From: Apostichopus parvimensis
Taxonomy: Eukaryota; Echinodermata; Holothuroidea; Aspidochirotida; Stichopodidae
Direction of reading: 5' to 3'
Assembly (NCBI GenBank): GCA_000934455.1
Contig: KN883845.1
Span: forward strand, 29,795-93,794
DNA: 64,000 nt
The translations under genes were made by a program, and so were the position numbers. Positions 23,201-35,179 of this stretch are shown here, piece after piece. The first letter of the stretch is position 1. The number at the start of each line of letters is the position of its first letter. The notes under the pieces are model-generated. The model saw only the letters and a program-made list of their open reading frames with translations. It made no database searches and was not told where the DNA came from.

Positions 23201-25884
23201 CACTTGTGGTTCAACTATACTGTTTTGAAGGTTTACAATATTTCTTTAAATTTAAAGTTCATTTCAATCATTTGAATCCTAGGTTTTATTGAGCATCTGA
23301 CAGTTTATGTGGTATCACAGTAAATCATCTACATAAGGATTCTTTTCTGGAAATAATGATTTTCAATCGCCTCAAATTTTCGGATTTGTCTGGACTTTTT
23401 AATTGCAGAGGTCTCCTGGTGACCAACTCAGTTTGCCCTGAAAAGCTTGTGAGAGTACCTTATATCTATACTGAACACATGCAAAATTTGAGTCTTCTAT
23501 TCATAACTATTTATGAGATATGGCCCTCCAAACATTGGGGCCGACGTCGAATTTGTGCACTAACCAAATGTCAATTTTTTCTGGTTTTTGGGAGGCTGAT
23601 ATATCTTGGAAATTAATTAGAAGGACTGAAATATGCTACCTAGGGTAGTGTGTAGCCCGGTTTTCCGATTCTCATCGGAATTGACCCATCTCTTCTCATA
23701 ACAGAGTTAATGGCCAATATAGTATGAATATGGAAATCAAAAAGCAAGTTTTCAAGATTACCATGTCAGCCCAGGATCTGTTACAAAGGGTTAATAAAGC
23801 TGTGATCCTTTTTTTGTGGGGAGTTCTGTCTGCAAGGAGAGAACTTACTATACTCAAGCATTAATATAGGAGTTGATTGCCTCTAAAGAGGGTTCCAGGG
23901 GAGAAAAGTAACTTTTTAAAAATTAAGTTTGGCATGCCAACTTCACCACGTAGGCAATTATCGATGGTGGTGAAAATATTCATATTTTATGGGCCTTTAA
24001 CTCTAATAACAGAATCCGAACGCCTGGTTACAAATTACTCTGGGTAGCAGTTATACTTCTCTACTTGTGATTGGTTCCTAAGATATTTGCCTCCAAAAAC
24101 CCTATGAATTAATGTTTGCAATCATGAGTGTGAAAAGTAAGCATGCGCCCAATTTTTGGAGGGCCATATCTCATAAACTGTTAGGAGTAGAAGCAGTTTG
24201 CATGTGTTCGTTTTAGATACACAGGTAATTTTGCCGATTTTTTTTAGCCAACTCCATGTCAGTGACCAGGGAAGATTTTCTGATTTCATATGGAATGACC
24301 CATTAGGGTGACCACAGTCCGGCTGTGGAACATTTTCATAACAAGGAACTGACTTACTCTGTATGATGAAAAGAGTTTAGAAATACTAATTGCAGACATG
24401 TTTATTCTTCAGATATCTTCACTGTCATTGAAAGGTGGCAACAGCATGATAAATGTTGTTAGGCGAATAGCCACAAGCATCATGACAAACCCTGTGGCGT
24501 CCCAACTTAATTGGACAGGGCTCGGGACCAAGACTGGATTCCATAATCTGGAAGTCAGAAGCATTTTTGAAAGTAAGCATTTTCAAAATGAAATATTATT
24601 CGTTTCAAATAAAAGGCGGATGCTGTGTTTGTGGTGTGCCAAATAGTCATCCAAGCTTATTGAGACACAAGCACTCTTGTGTGAAAGAGAACGAACATTT
24701 TTAGCTTATTTCAAATAAAACTTTACATCGGGGAGGGGGGCATGGCATAATGACCCCCTCCCCCTAAATACACCACTGCTTGTGAATCAAATCTCGCCTA
24801 TCATCAAGTGTTGAAGCTTCACAGTTGCATTACATGGTTTCATTCATTCATGCGTATGTCTTTGTGATATCCTAGTGCTGTATGATGTAATGTTTTGTCT
24901 CATCAATGGCTTTATCATGGTAGCTCGAATTTCACTCACATTTCACATGTACAAATCTTGTATTTTCTCCCTTTTAGTTGTTACTGATGTCCCCTATTTT
25001 GCAAAGACTTTCCTATTTGTGTCCCTGATATTGTATGCTATTGGTTGACTGTATTGTCGGTCAAGGCACATATTGCTTTATATAAAATATAATGATATAT
25101 CAATTCAAAATAAGGATATATCCTTGTGTCCTTTGGTAGTTCCTAGTAACTCTTAAACTAAAGAGTTTGAGACTTAGCCACTCTGGACTATATCCAGCGG
25201 ACTTAAAGTGACTCTGTGCTTGTACTTGGGGTAATCAGTTGCTTTTCTTGTACTATAAAACTTTTAATGTAATGTTCTATTGATACCACCGTACTGGTAC
25301 TCATAATCTGGGCAATGTTATGACAGTCACCACTTTTTATTTTGTGCTCGTTCTTGCACTACAAGTCTGCTGTATGGGTGCCTATGAGGTCACATCTTTA
25401 CAGGATGTCAGCAGGTGTTATGAGATATACAGTTGTTACTAAAGGTTAATGTTAGGGGGAAATTCCATAACACAATCATAGTAGTTACTTAACTTAACAA
25501 ATGTTACCAAATTTTCATTTCTAATGTTAATTACTATGGTAAAGTGCTGTATTATTTCCATTAGTTACTATACCGGCTATGTGTATCGGTTGATGTAGGC
25601 CCTACAACTGATGCAATGAGCATCAGCCCGCATATGATAATGTGACATACCGATGGATGGACGTCCACCTTAGTTGAGATGCATTAGAGCAACCTCCCTT
25701 GGACATGCTGCATTGATAAACTGTAACAAATCTTCTCATGTCTTATTAACAAAGGCAGTGAGAGGTACGCACAACACTTTCTCCTGCCCAGATAAAGGAT
25801 GAGATCATCCATTATCTGAAGGGAGCTTCAGATATAGATGGAGGGCGGCAGGCTAGAAGACAAGTTGCACTACCTAACGATTAG
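20278..25884 (+). pseudogene. DUF4806-like gene, six exons, two in-frame TAG codons
   Basis: Six exons can be joined with every intron in phase 1: 20278-20476, 21398-21619, 21792-22064, 22361-22570, 24396-24572 and 25763-25884. Exon 1 has the small N-terminal module common in DUF4806 proteins (YAIVLFTERGDVAMVPGIWC, CWWPPYKS). Exon 2 is basic (YELGSKQRKVRWKKGSRQ). Exon 3 is Asp-rich, then Pro/Ser-rich. Exons 4-6 give the C-terminal domain: LPVTDLGALNRLEEELN, LSLKGGNSMINVVRRIAT, QLNWTGLGTKTGFHNLEV and YLKGASDIDGGRQARRQ, then TAG. Exon 4 holds two TAG codons (22381 and 22405), each where Gln (CAG) would fit. The function of this family is unknown; such proteins occur in multigene families in fish and invertebrates. 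A possible poly(A) signal AATAAA is at 26862. This is a host gene copy or a transposon-linked gene. Confidence 0.7.
23340..24310. repeat. Pair of diverged inverted repeats inside intron 4
   Basis: The right part (about 24000-24310), read in reverse complement, follows the left part (about 23340-23690) block by block. Shared blocks are CTGGT(G/C)AC, GAACACATGCAAA, TTATGAGATATGGCCCTCC, TTTTTGGGAGGC/TTTTTGGAGGC, TATCTTGG/TATCTTAGG and TGCTACC. The arms are well diverged. They could be two insertions of one old repeat in opposite orientation, or the ends of one element. Confidence 0.5.
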
Positions 25885-26984
25885 CCTGCCCAAGATATTT
25901 GAATGTTTTCCTTAAATTTTCACCTTATTTAGATTAGTTAAACTCAGTTTATTTTTTTTATACACTATTGTGAGTTTCCACCTATGATATATTATTTTCT
26001 CTGCCAAGTTTTGTTGCACTGTTTTTCTGGAGCTTCCTCTCTTCCTGCCTCAAAGCGGCAGGGTTCGCACGGATTATTGAGAATTGATACAGTGCTGTAG
26101 TTGTAAGGTACTGGATGGGTGTCTGGCTATAGCAATGAATGCACATACCTAGTTACAACATTCACTGGAGTCACACAGATTTACCGTCATACCTTTCAGA
26201 GTTATCAGCAAGATGTACGGTTCCAGGCTTATTTATTCACCAATTGGGCAATTTATAAGAGTATCTGTGGAGGTGTTTTCTGTGAAACTATTTTTGAACA
26301 CTCAAAACACAGATTCTCATTTTAAGATTGCTTGTAGGTAACTTTCAGATGCAGAAGGCATTTTATCCTCAATTTGCTTGCTTAAAAACTTCACAAGGCA
26401 GAATTGTGAAGTTACAGCATTCATTTCTTAACAACTGCTCTTCAAACCGCATAGGCTTTCTGCATCCTGCTTGTCAGCTTAAATAAGTCCTCCCAATATA
26501 TTTAGTCACATTGTGGTTTTAACCTCCTTGAATAGTGTATCTAATTTGCATTCTTCTTGTAATTTTCTTGCCATTATAGGATTGCTCAGGTTGTACATAT
26601 TGGAGGATCATTTTCTTGATATATGCAGTTGCATTGTCAGCTCCAAGTGATATTTCCAAAACAAATATTAATTTTTGTATTCATAATTTTATATTTCCAT
26701 CCATTTTTAACTGTCCTACAACTTCAATGAAAGAAATATTGGTAATAAAATATTTTCGAAAGATTAAATATCTGCGTCTACTTCTTTTTATTATTTTTGG
26801 GGCCTTACTAAAGCACCATTGATCAGGCAAATGAAGAAAAATAGTTTTGTCGCCCTACTGTAAATAAAGACTGTTACAAGTACAGCGGTGAACAATTAGT
26901 GAAATTAGATTTCCATAATGGAGTGGTTGTACCTCTTTGGCCACTATATCGCCCAACATTAAGCAGCTTTATGACTCCTTCCAA
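25885..26984. other. Likely 3' UTR and downstream DNA, no gene seen
   Basis: AT-rich DNA after the DUF4806-like stop codon. AATAAA occurs at about 26741 and 26862. The ORFs (for example 26119-26325) look random. Confidence 0.5.
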
Positions 26985-27275
26985 AAGTGGCCAGCACCTG
27001 GCAGATGATCCAACGGCCCATCAGAATATGGATGACCACTGGCAGATGGTCCGCGGCAGTCCACCAGTGGTCCGTCAGGAAATAGCCGACGGCTGGCCGC
27101 TGGAGAACCGTTGATGATCGGTCCGTCAGCGGCTAGCCGGTGGCCCTCCGTACGATGGCCACCAATGGGCCGCCGTGGAGCCATCGGACATTTCATCGGT
27201 GGACCGCGGGTGGCTACCGCTGATAGACCGTCGATGTGGCCAGTAGTAGGCCGCTAGAGGGCCGTCAAATTTTTC
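26985..27275. repeat. GC-rich pocket of degenerate GGTCCG/GGCCGCTGG repeats
   Basis: About 290 bp is crowded with variants of GGTCCG(T/C)C, GGCC(A/G)(C/G)TGG and ATGGCC words in both orientations, in sharp contrast to the AT-rich flanks. As a side effect, long frames are open on both strands (for example minus strand 27196-26969, with a recurring DGPxxxxR pattern). I read this as a degenerate tandem or palindromic repeat, not a gene. Confidence 0.5.
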
Positions 27276-27279
27276 ATAA

Positions 27280-28470
27280 CTGGGTGCGATCATTTTCTCG
27301 AAACAATGAATCCCTCCCTTTCTGGATTGGCCCATGAAGACGGTTTGACTCACAATTCAAACTGATAGAGCCTAAACGTGAGTATTTCTCGAGACACTTG
27401 TTAACAAAATATTCTTAGAAGTACAGCTTGAGTTAGCTGGAACAATAGTTTTTGTCATGTTTGTGTACGTTTAAGTGTTTTGTGGTTTTTCGCACGGCCG
27501 GCATACATTTTTCTCCACAACGAATGATAACAATGCCTGACCCTTAAACGCCGACCATAACTGAAACATTTTTTTCATTGTGACTTCTATAGAATTTTCT
27601 ACAATGATGTACTCATTCGTACTAGAAATAAAAGTTACGTTTGCCGCCAGGCCACGCCGTGAGAATAATAACAGACTATACGACTCAGAAGTGTTGTTAC
27701 TTCTGATTGGTTAAAAAAAAAATCATAAAACACTACTTTACATTAATTCACTGAATACAGCCTTTCAAGAATGTGGCTGTGGTAATAAATATTGGTAAAT
27801 ATGTAAAACAATGAAAGTTGGTATTCCAGAAAATGGCTGCATATCTGAGAAATTAGAAAGAATCCCAAATGAAAGATTCAAACTTTAAGCCAATGAAAAG
27901 TTCTCTTTCACAAAGGGTGGTTCGTTCGCTCTTCGCGCTAACACAATGCCTTAGACCTACGTACGTACAGTATATACAGTATACTGTCATGACTGCACTA
28001 CTGTGCGACTATAACGAGTATTCCATAGTTTGTTCCCGCAGAAGCGCTTCGCCGTCACATGTGACGAGACTTGACACGACTGGACTTCACCTCCAACGGC
28101 CGCTAGTATTATTATATGAATCTAAAGCAACATGTCACAAGTGTAAGTTCACGTAAAGCCTTTGAAAGAGTTCTTTGGGTTTAGAAAAGTTGTTTGGTTA
28201 CAGATGAAATAACTGCTAAGCATAGTGCATACCTTCAATAACGTCTTACTTCTCTAAGTTTAGAGTTCCAACGTTATGCCTTGGCTATGCTAGCCTAACT
28301 GTTCCGCTACTTAATCGCCTATGTAAGACTTGAAGACTTTATAATTAAGCCTAGGCTATGCATTTCAAGTAACAGCGACTAATACAATGCAGAGCCTACA
28401 CTGTGGCCTACCATTGTAGCAAAGTTTATAAGCCTAGCCAGCGCAGGCCAAGACTGAACTATTATGATTG
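27280..28470. other. Stretch without recognisable gene
   Basis: No credible coding sequence. An ORF at 27869-28156 is not recognised. A self-complementary run (ACGTACGTACAGTATATAC) lies near 27960. Confidence 0.5.
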
Positions 28471-28473
28471 AGA

Positions 28474-31140
28474 TATATATAGATAGATAGATAGAAACTT
28501 TATTGTCCATTTCAGAAAACAGAAAACGGAAATTATTTCCCGTCGACAGTTAACCTAAAATAGTAGTGAATACAAACAACCATACAATAAACAAACTATT
28601 AGTGAACAACTACGAGAATACAACTAAATAAGCAGAACCAGAACAGTAACAGAGGCAGCACAGAGGGCTGCAAGTGACAGATCACACGCTGTGGCCAAAT
28701 CGCTTTGCACGCGAGTTAAACAAGTGTATCGCCTCAGGTAAGAAAGAATTACGGAACCTGGACGTTTTAGTATGGGGCACCTGTAATCGTATCCCGGATC
28801 TGTTGAACATGATAAGACTATGACAAGGGTGTGTGTGATCTTCTTTTATATTATTTAGTTTCTTCATCAGACTCTCTTCATATATGGATGAGAGTGACGG
28901 AAGGCTTGAACCAATGCAGCGTTCAGCTAACTTCCGAACACGTTCCAGCTCTGCCCTGTACTTCTTCGGCATACTGCCAAAGAAACATATATAGAACTAG
29001 ACGTTATCACACTTTGGATGATTGACTGGTAGAATAATTTCATGATGGTATAGTTCCCTAACTCTGCATTGTTTTAATTTTCTAAGGAAATAAAGTCGTT
29101 GGCAGGCTTTACCCTTAACAGCTTTTGTGTGAACATTCCAATTAAGTTTATTATCAATATACGTTCCCAGCTACTTGTAGCTTTCTACCCTCTCAACTAC
29201 TTTCCCATCAATTATGACATGATCATGGACAATATTGCCTTTCCTAAAATCAAACACTAGTTCCTTAGTTTTATTTATATTTAACATCATACTGTTACTT
29301 TTACACCATCCAACAAACTTCTGTACTTCAGTAGCAAAGGCAGAGCTGTCATTATTATAAAGAAGACCAGTCAGCACGGTATCATGAGCATATTTGATAA
29401 TATTGCATTGGTCACTCGATATTTTACAATCATTTGTGTACAAGCAGAACAGCACTGGTGAGAGCACACATCCTTGGGGGCACCCGTACTAATGACACAC
29501 TGGTCAGATCTGAAATCACCCATTCTAACCATCTGAGGTCTACAACGCATATAATTGAGGACCCAGAGTACGATGTTATAGTTGACTTGCATGTCTAACA
29601 GTTTTTGTACTAATATATTTGGCTTAATAGTGTTAAATGCACTCGAGAAGTCAATGAAGATTGACCTCACAGACGTTTTGGGTTGGTCTAAGTGCTTCAA
29701 GACCCCATGCAGGTAAACAAGTATTGCGTCATCTACACCTCTTTTGCTTTGGTAGGCAAACTGATTTTAATCTATAACAACACCTTTTTCAGCTAGAAGA
29801 AGTTTTAGTACCACCCTTTCCAGACATTTCATGATATTTGACGTGAGTGATATCGGACGGTAGTCATTTAAACATGAGACCACTTTTGTTTTAGGAACCG
29901 GGGTTATGATTGACGTTTTCCATATCTCTGGAATAACGCCCTCATCAAGTGTTCTTTGGAAGATCGGAGTGAACACTGGCGCTAGCTGAGAGCTACATGT
30001 TTTTATTAACATATTTTGGACCCCGTCTGGGCCTGTGGCTTTATTGATCTTAACATTACAAAAATATTTCCTAACATCAGTTTGATTTACAATAACTCTG
30101 TCACTACCAGCTTTAGCACAATTAAGACTATTCCTCAATTTTTTATCAATTCCTGCATTAACCAATTTATCGCTACTCACATCAAACCTACAATAAAAAT
30201 CATTCAAGTCATTAACCAGTTTTTGTCCATTTCTAATCGGTCCACTTTTATGTTTCCCTTTATAACCAGTTATACTTTGCATCACTTGCCAGGCTGCTTT
30301 CGAATTACCCCCCTCAAATGTATCTTCCAATTTCTTTCCGTACTCTTTTTTACATCTCTTAACTTCCTTTTTTATCTCCCACTGCTTTGCCTTTACAAGA
30401 TCAAAATCCCCGCTTGAGAATGCAGCTTTCTTTTCATACACTAGAGATTTCAACTTTTTGGATAGCCACGGTTTGCTATTTGGGAAAATGCGAAACGATT
30501 TCTTTGGAATTATCAGATCAGCACAGAAATTGATATATTCAGTAACAGTTGTTGTAGTGTCCTGTAAGTTTGGATCATCAAATACATTCCAGTCCGTGCA
30601 CTCAAAACACCCACGCAATTGGTCAACAGCTTCCTTGTTCCAGCTCAGTTGCGTCTTCACAATGGGTTTGGATCTTTCCAGTTCACGACGGTACTTGGGC
30701 GTCATATGGATAATAGAGTGATCAGAACTACCAAGCTGAGCTAAAGTTTTCACTTTGTAATTACTTCCATTGACATTACCAAAGCACATATCCAGTGTAG
30801 TGTTATTCCTTGTAGGCAGATCAATATATTGTGTATAAGTAGGCAGTAGATCGTCAAACTTGCAGTGACTAAAGTCCCCCATTATCATATTAACAGCATC
30901 GGGGTGGGAATTTTCAATGCGATTAATCGTTGCTTTCAATTGATTACGAGCATTGTCAGCATTCGCTTTCGGGTGGATATACACAGCCGTAACTAAGATC
31001 TGTGTGAATTGCCTTGGTAGATAAAATGGCCGAAGACCGATTGTCAAACTTTCAATGTCAGGGGTGCATGTTTTCTGTTTTACAGACAAGTGCATTAATA
31101 CTGTCAGGTCTGTCCACTACTTATGCCAAACCGTCCTAAT
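28474..31140 (-). mobile_element. 5'-truncated LINE of the CR1/L2-like group (endonuclease + reverse transcriptase)
   Basis: Reading right to left, 31095-30680 encodes the C-terminal half of an APE endonuclease (FYLPRQFTQILVTAVYIHP, MIMGDFSHCKF, LGSSDHSIIH). A linker follows, then the RT domain (30080-29170): NKATGPDGVQ, PVPKTK...LNDYRPISLTS, FIDFSSAFNTI, ISTGAP, VLSPVLFCLYTND and YAHDT. The last is the catalytic YADD box with His in place of the first Asp. The tail (28972-28682) holds KTSRFRNSFLPEAIHLFNSR. The 3' UTR ends TGGACAATAAAGTTTC followed by a (TATC)n tail at 28474-28498. There are in-frame stops (for example after KGVVID near 29767 and before LGTYIDNK) and a shift at GAP|GCVLSP, so it is dead. 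ORF1 and the endonuclease N-terminus are missing. Confidence 0.85.
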
Positions 31141-31187
31141 TAGGCCTAGCCAGGGTTTTCTTAGATTAGGCCTTATGGCATCCTTGC

Positions 31188-33583
31188 AGATGCAAAGTTG
31201 TTCAATATGTAACACTTTCAGGACCATTACTTTCAAAAAGTTGTTACATGACATAAGATTCTCACATAGTACTGAACCGAACTTCTCCATAAGATGTGGA
31301 ATAGGATGGTTGTGAAAGAAAATATCGGGTGTTCAGCACGTTTTATTCCCATCTGCGGGAATTTCATAAAAGAGTGTACGATGTTAACATAAGGCATGAC
31401 AGTAACTATGGTGGGCATGAGGATACTGAAGTACGCACAAGTCTAGTGACGGAAAATATTGGTTTAGAACTTCATGATGTGACTCCTAATTCACATAAAT
31501 ATAGTCTTGCAGAATCAACTGAAATAAGTGCTATCGATGCTGCTGCTCTGGGTGAGGTATCCCACAGCAGAAACTTCCTGTTTGAAAGTTTTGTTTATTA
31601 ATACAATGTCATTTATCATCCTTTTTATTACCTTAATTCATAGATTATAGAAGTTTTTCAGCCATCATCAGTTGGGATGCAGTGTCCGAGATGTTCTACA
31701 AAAACCTTGATGACATTGCAGCAAAGATCATCAACTACAAAACAAATCATTCAAAGGGCACTCTTCAATTCCTTGTTGAATACAACAACTTTTTTTAGCA
31801 ATTGACATCAAAAGGGTTAAGTTTACATCTCAAAGTGCTGAGTTAATTACCAAAAATAATAAAAAAGTTTACTATTATTTAGACTAGGAGAAGTGTCTTA
31901 ACATTTTCAGTTCAGACAAGCATTTTGTCAGCTGCTTAAACTATAAAGTAGTTAAACTGATGGCAGATGTTTTGAAAACTTTGAAAAAATATCCAAGGTC
32001 TTTCAAGATAATCAAGAAAAATAAGGCCAATCCTGCTATTTGTTTTTTTACTTTCAAAACTTTGTTATATACAGGATAATCTGAGCAAGGAGACAAGCTG
32101 TGACCATATGAGACAAAATAGCAAAAGCGGTCGTCATTGGGTGAATTACATGGTTTACTGAATCCTGCAATAAAACATTAAGGAACACAATTGTTAAAAG
32201 TGCAGAGATAAAACTGTATTGGTACACTACATCAACTTACTAAATCATTTTGTTATTTTGAGGAAATCAGCATGAAAATGTTTACTGTGGTGTTACATTT
32301 TACATTTATTTACACTGAATGAAGACAATAACTTAAGTGTTTATTTCTGCTACAGATACTACATGGACCGCAGCTCTCTGGATACTACCTGGCTTCCTGA
32401 AAGAAGATCGCAACTTTCTGTTTATAAAAAGTGATGATGATGTGAGCTTCCCATTTTAATAACCCTTTTATTAGTTGGTGTATTATTTGTAAACTTGTAA
32501 AAAGATGAAAAGTGTAATATGTCGATGACCTTCTAAGGCCAAAGAAATATATGCAATACTGATCAGGTGTGTGTGAGGCCTCGGTTTATAAACACGATAC
32601 CTCAAGTAGTGAAAGATGGTTTGCACTTCAAGAAATATGTAGATAGCCCTGGTGAGAAGATGATCCCTATTTTTTCTTTGAATTAAAAGATCACTCAAGG
32701 TAACCCTTGGTGAGTAGGTGATTCTTCCTGTTTTTCATTGTAGTCAGAGGTCATATGAGATCAACAGACATGAAGGCCTCAACCCTTTAATTACCACCAC
32801 ATCTCATGAATTTAAGTTTCTTAAACTTGAACTTAGTATTTAGGTAGCATTTGGTAAGTAGCAAATCCCGAATGTTTTGCATGGAGGTCACGGTTCACTT
32901 GTCTTCAATTACAGCGAAGTCTTAATAAAGTTGATCGCTGAAAAAATGATAGTTGGTTTCAAATTCAACCTTCTGATATAGGCACCTATTTATCGATACA
33001 CTAAGGCCAATGGCACTTCTGGTGATACCAGGTCAGCACGATGGAAGTTGGAAAATCTGCCATCCAATGTTGCTTCATATTGGCAAGGAATCACTAAGTT
33101 ATTTGACATTCTGGTTTATAACCCTGAGTTATAGAAACATTCGCAATATTCATTAGCTTAGAAATGATGCTTATTCAAATCAGCTCCCAAGTAATATTAT
33201 CAAATGCAAGTTTAGTGTATGTGATTCTCAAGAAGCTGGATTAACCTTTGAAAATGTGTTGTGAGGAATTACTCATCCTATTTATTTTATTGTTTGATAG
33301 GTTAGCTCGGATGTTGAAATCAACACACCGGTCATAACATACCCTGGGAAACCGCTGGACCCATCAAACATAACAATCATTGCAGAAAACGAAAAATGCA
33401 GTACTGCAGCATCTTTCCCTGAGGCAGTTCTAATCGTGCTGGCTACATATTATGTTTCAACATACAGTGTAACGGCAAAGTGAAAGGAACACTGACATTT
33501 CTGCAAAATGTTCTGCTGCAATGCAAAGACCATGGGAAATTGCCTCAAAAGATGATTGCATTAATTGCAAAACTTCAAGCATG
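31188..33583 (+). pseudogene. Decayed gene: C2H2-type N-terminus and conserved tail of an uncharacterised family
   Basis: 31190-31360 encodes, across a shift of frame, a zinc-finger pattern often seen at the start of expanded invertebrate genes: CSICNTFRTITFKKLLHDIR, HSTEPNFSIRCGI, then FSTFYSHLREFHKRV. Later pieces look like the conserved tail shared with fish/invertebrate SAMD3-like predicted proteins: 'TTWTAALWILPGFL' at 32356 and, in the next frame, KEDRNFLFIKSDDD; PIYRYTKANGTSGDTRSARW near 32985; and, after TTTGATAG, an exon at 33301-33583 with VITYPGKPLDPSNITIIAEN, VLIVLATYYVSTYSV and a final Leu/Lys-rich helix. A TGA at 33480 and other shifts show decay. Function unknown; the family assignment of the tail is from memory. 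Confidence 0.45.
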
Positions 33584-34203
33584 ATGTATTTAACTTTGTG
33601 ACTTTTCTTCAAGTTGTATTGTTTTTCTGTTATTTGTTGACCCAGAAATATTGTTAGTTATGTTTTTCAGATTGTTTGCTGGATTTGCAAAACCAATAAT
33701 GTGTAAAATGATAATGTGGGTAATTCTTAATACACTTAAATGATATATAATACTAAACATTACAATTGGTGAAACAGTGAGATCAGGGACAACTACAAGT
33801 TTGAAGTGGTGTGACATGTGTGGTTATGACGGAGAGCAAAGTTGCGGGCGAAAATTTAGTTGGAACACTCTAATGCAACTTTGCACATAAACATGCACCA
33901 CTCTTTTGCAACTTTTTGAAGGTGTTGTAGTCAAGATTAAATCAACATGAAATGTTAAAGCACTAACATCTGTATAATGAATCATATATTAGAGTAAGGT
34001 ATGTTTTAGAGTTATTAATTTACAACTTAGTAACATACAGGTCTTATCATGTCTACCATTATTGTGTTCATGCAACATTCATGGTCAGTCAATTTACGGG
34101 TAAATACACATCTAAATGTGGTTATAAATACCCATACTTTGTGTCCACATGCGGGATTGACATTTACCCGTTTTTTGTGTAAATAAACCTATTTTGTTTT
34201 ACA

Positions 34204-34862
34204 ATGTACGAGTACCGTCATAACATGACAGTCGATCAGAGGGGAAAGTACAAAGGAAAAGCAAAACAGAGAACGAGAAGAATGCGGAAAAGGAAAAACA
34301 AACTCAAAGAAGACAAACCTGCTAAAGCACCACTCCAGAACAGGTCCTCTCAGCTGAAGAAAGAGAAGCAAAGAGAATACTGGAGGATAAAAAAACGAGG
34401 GCAGAGAGCTGCAATTACTTCAGAGAAGAAGAGGTGGGTGCGAGAAAGAGATGCTGAGAGGAAAAGGAAGTCCCGAGCTAACAAGAAATGTGCTGTAAAG
34501 AAACAAAAAAGTTGTAGTGATCAGGGCAACTTTGTTTCTTTTGCAGCAAGAAGAAAAGCCACTTGAAGAGCTAGGAAGAGTATGCCAAGCATTCAGCTAA
34601 ATATGCTGATGTTGTTGAAAGCTTGATCAAATCTGCTAACCCAGAACAGTTAGCTGCTCTTGCAGAACGCAGCATTACTAATCGGACAGACCACCGGGAA
34701 GCTCTGATTGACTGTGTGAGGAATACGTGCCAGTCCCCTGAAAGGTAAAACCAAGAGGCTTTTTGTCGCTGAAATGTCAAAGTATGTAGACAAAAAACAC
34801 GGCATAAAGCGTTCAGCATTCAAGAAGTTCGGCCTTCACTGGAAGTATTCATCTACTTTTCG
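34204..34862 (+). pseudogene. Lys/Arg-rich coiled-coil protein of an expanded uncharacterised family, broken
   Basis: The first 120 codons (34204-34566) are extremely basic: MYEYRHNMTVDQRGKYKGKA, REYWRIKKRGQRAAI, KKRWVRERDAERKRKSRANK and FVSFAARRKAT, then TGA. Coding sense continues in another frame (EEYAKHSAKYADVVESLIKS, NPEQLAALAERSITNRTDHR) and then in a third (LFVAEMSKYVDKKHGIKRSAFKKFGLHW). High-copy basic proteins with REYWR-KK-QRA and a later 'KYA-VVE-L-KSA' segment are familiar from coral, fish and echinoderm genomes; their role is unknown. The piece runs into the gap at 34959. Confidence 0.5.
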
Positions 34863-34958
34863 TTCCTCATTCTTAAGTTGAACAGATGGCTTTCCCAGAG
34901 ATTAATACATCCTCATGTATATTATCATCATATAATATGAATTCTTCATGTAAGTTTA

Positions 34959-35077
34959 NNNNNNNNNNNNNNNNNNNNNNNNNNNNNNNNNNNNNNNNNN
35001 NNNNNNNNNNNNNNNNNNNNNNNNNNNNNNNNNNNNNNNNNNNNNNNNNNNNNNNNNNNNNNNNNNNNNNNNNNNNN
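34959..35077. other. Assembly gap (N)
   Basis: Run of undetermined bases. Confidence 1.
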
Positions 35078-35145
35078 TTTACCTGGATTCCACCTTTGGT
35101 CGACATTCCATGCTCTAAAAGTGTACTTTAGGTAAACATTTACTA

Positions 35146-35171
35146 TAGGTCGACAATTTCGTGTCGACCTA
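35146..35171. repeat. Perfect 10-bp stem hairpin around a SalI-like core
   Basis: TAGGTCGACA at 35146-35155 and TGTCGACCTA at 35162-35171 are exact reverse complements with a six-base loop. A second GGTCGACA word lies just after the gap at 35098. Confidence 0.7.
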
Positions 35172-35179
35172 AAGTTTGG

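Noticed and set aside
24719-24775. Hairpin GGGGAGGGGG/CCCCCTCCCC with a CACCACTG edge suggesting another hAT MITE
   Set aside because: Only one terminus is visible and the stem is low complexity.
26969-27353. Open frames on both strands in the GC-rich pocket
   Set aside because: Open in several frames because of repeated GC-rich words; no recognisable protein and no splice sites.
29016-30721. Plus-strand ORFs at 30016-30417, 30458-30721 and similar
   Set aside because: They are antisense shadows of the minus-strand LINE.
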